A stretch of 64,000 bases of DNA, from the NCBI RefSeq assembly GCF_018687715.1, contig NC_056758.1:15071501-15135500 (forward strand), written 5' to 3'. The DNA is from Carya illinoinensis. Its lineage: Eukaryota; Streptophyta; Magnoliopsida; Fagales; Juglandaceae. Position 1 is the stretch's first letter, and the number at the start of each line of letters is the position of its first letter. The notes below the pieces were generated by a model. That model worked only from the letters and a program-made list of their open reading frames with translations. It was not told where the DNA came from and made no database searches. Below, piece by piece: positions 62,382 through 64,000 of this stretch. The translations under genes and the position numbers were made by a program.

Positions 62382-64000
62382 ATGAAACCAAAAATTGTAT
62401 CGTGGAATGTCCGAGGGATGAACGAGGTCAGCAAGCGTCTTCAAATAAGACACTTGCTTCGGGATTGGAAGACGGATATAGTTTGTTTACAGGAGAAAAA
62501 GTTGAAGCTCATTAATAGGAAAATAATATGAAGTGTATGGAGCTGTTCGTATGTAGATTGGGTATATCTAGCAGCGAACGGGGCATCAGGAGGCATTTTG
62601 GTGATGTGGAATAGAAGAGTGGTGGAGAAAATGGAGGAGTTTATAGGGGTTTTCTTGGTGACTTGCTCCTTTAGAAGCGTGGTAGTTGATTTTATGTGAG
62701 CTTTTGCATGTGTATATGGTCCTAACTTAGACAATGAGAGAAGATTAGTATGGGATGAACTTGCGGGAGTTCATAGTTGGTGGGATCTTCCATGGTGTAT
62801 TGGTGGAGACTTTAACGTTACAAGATACCCAAATGAGTGTTTTGGGAATAAAAGAATAAGGTCAGCAATGACAGAATTCTCGGAGTGCATTTTTGAGTTG
62901 AATCTTGTAGATTTACCACTAATGGGGGGTGCTTGCACTTGGTCTAATAACCAAACATGGTCTAGAATAGATCGATTTCTAATCTCTCCAGAGTGGGAAA
63001 GTCATTTCCTAGATGTATGGCAAAAAAGATTGCCTCGTCTATCTTCGGATCACTGGCCTATTATACTGGATTGTGGAGGAATTCAAAGGCAACGTAGGTA
63101 CTTCAAATTTGAAAACATATGGTTGAAGGCAGAAGGTTTTGAGGAAAGAATCAGGCAATGTTGGTCTTCTTATCAGATACAGGGAACTCCCAGTTTTATT
63201 TTTGCAAGTAAATTGAAAGCTCTAAAAAAAGACCTAAAGTTGTGGAATATGCAGACTTTTGGAGATATAGGGGAGCACAAGAAAAGCAAGGTAACGGAGA
63301 TACAGGGGCTGGAAAGAATACAATAAGCCCAGTCCTTAACTCAGGAAGAAATTGCACTAAAAGTGGAGCTGGAAACAGAACATGAGAGTATTGTTGTTTT
63401 AGAAGAGACCTCTTGGCATCAAAAGTCAAGAGCTTTATGGTTGAAGGAAGGAGACCGAAGCACTAAGTTCTTTCACAGCGTAGCTAACTCGCACAGGAGA
63501 TACAACACCATTGAGTTGTTGAAAATAGAAGGTGTAGAGTGTCGAGAAGAGCTAGAGATAAACAATCATGTAGTTGACTTTTTTGATAAATTACTTTCTG
63601 AGCAGGTGGGTTGGCGGCCTAAGCTTGAGGGGCTTGGTTTTGATTCCATTGAGATCAATGATGTTTGTTGTCTAGAGAGGCCTTTTGAGGAAAGGGAGGT
63701 TTATGAAGTCGTGAGGAAAATGGTTAAAGATAATGTACTGGGTCCTGATGGTTTTTCAATGGGTTTCTTTCAAACGTGCTGGATTGTTTTAAAAGATGAT
63801 CTTATGAGAGTGTTCCAGGAGTTTTACTTGGCTGGGAAGTTTGAAAGAAGCCTTAATGCTACTTTCTTGGCACTAATACCGAAGAAGGCGGGGGATGAGG
63901 AGGTCAAAGATTTTCGGCCTATTAGCTTAATAAATGGGGTATACAAGATTATATCTAAGGTGTTAGCGAATCGGTCGAGTGAGGTAGTGGGGAAACTAAT
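62382..64000 (+). pseudogene. LINE-2 ORF2: endonuclease and start of reverse transcriptase (runs off window)
   Basis: Start ATG 62382: MKPKIVSWNVRGMNEVSKRL, the N-terminal Asn of the APE-type endonuclease, with VCLQEKK (catalytic Glu), YGPN, WCIGGDFNVTRYPNE, SRIDRFLISPEWE and LSSDHWPIILDC (catalytic Asp-His). The linker holds WLKEGDRSTKFFHSVANSHR. RT begins at GPDGFSMGFFQTCW and PKKAGDEEVKDFRPISLING near 63900 and is cut by the window end. In-frame stops occur at 62529 (TGA), 62698 (TGA) and 63325 (TAA). Order and motifs are those of plant L1 elements. The endonuclease is otherwise complete. Confidence 0.85.

Overview
This is plant nuclear DNA, almost entirely layers of retrotransposons with degraded pieces of ordinary genes between them. 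The evidence is plant-type Ty3/gypsy (Athila, Tat, Tekay chromovirus) and Ty1/copia (SIRE-like) proteins, plant L1-type LINEs, tRNA-primed primer-binding sites, and intron-containing cytochrome P450 exons of the plant carotenoid-hydroxylase family CYP97A. The dicot lineage cannot be fixed from the sequence alone. A MITE near 55.9-56.1 kb resembles one I associate with Fagales (walnut/hickory relatives), but that is recollection, not proof. No bacterial genes, rRNA, canonical tRNA genes or CRISPR arrays were seen.

Layout. 1-6.0 kb: two inverted copies of one Athila-type LTR (1-577 on +, 2330-4783 on -) flank a Tat fragment; the right copy continues into an Athila 3' half on the minus strand. 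6.0-7.4 kb: unassigned. About 7.4-31.6 kb: one old minus-strand Tat element. Its LTR and gag lie at 30.4-31.6 kb, its protease, RT, RNase H and integrase remnants at 18.0-14.2 kb. It is split by two plus-strand Athila elements. Athila-1 (7499-14155) has a 5-bp target duplication, a clean 734-codon pol ORF, an internal inversion and a 3' LTR that stops in poly(A). Athila-2 (18072-30386) itself holds a GC-rich hAT-like element and a 2.4-kb solo LTR with a perfect 5-bp duplication.

31.6-56.2 kb: fragments of host genes (EF-hand-like piece, kinesin-14, DnaJ/ARG1-like, FtsH4-like AAA protease). They are split by a truncated LINE (32.64-54.23 kb), which is split by a minus-strand Tekay chromovirus (35848-54030, duplication atttg), which is split by a minus-strand SIRE-like copia element (38618-47657, duplication gtccc). 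Each duplication is exact, so the order of insertion can be read directly.

56.2-64.0 kb: a possible short copia LTR, the last three exons of a CYP97A-type P450 on the minus strand with intact splice sites and stop, an antisense LINE ORF1 fragment, a SINE with 12-bp duplications, and a second, fuller LINE with ORF1 and the start of ORF2, running off the window.

Most notable: (i) two related antisense coiled-coil ORFs between pol and the 3' LTR of the SIRE-like element, and a comparable antisense ORF remnant in the Tat fragment; (ii) dense arrays of the RY core CATGCA in the U3 of one Athila LTR family (14 copies in under 480 bp in the solo LTR); (iii) the poly(A)-ended, internally inverted Athila-1, which looks like a product of aberrant reverse transcription; (iv) in-frame stops in nearly every element that are explained by C-to-T or G-to-A changes, as expected of methylated, silenced DNA.
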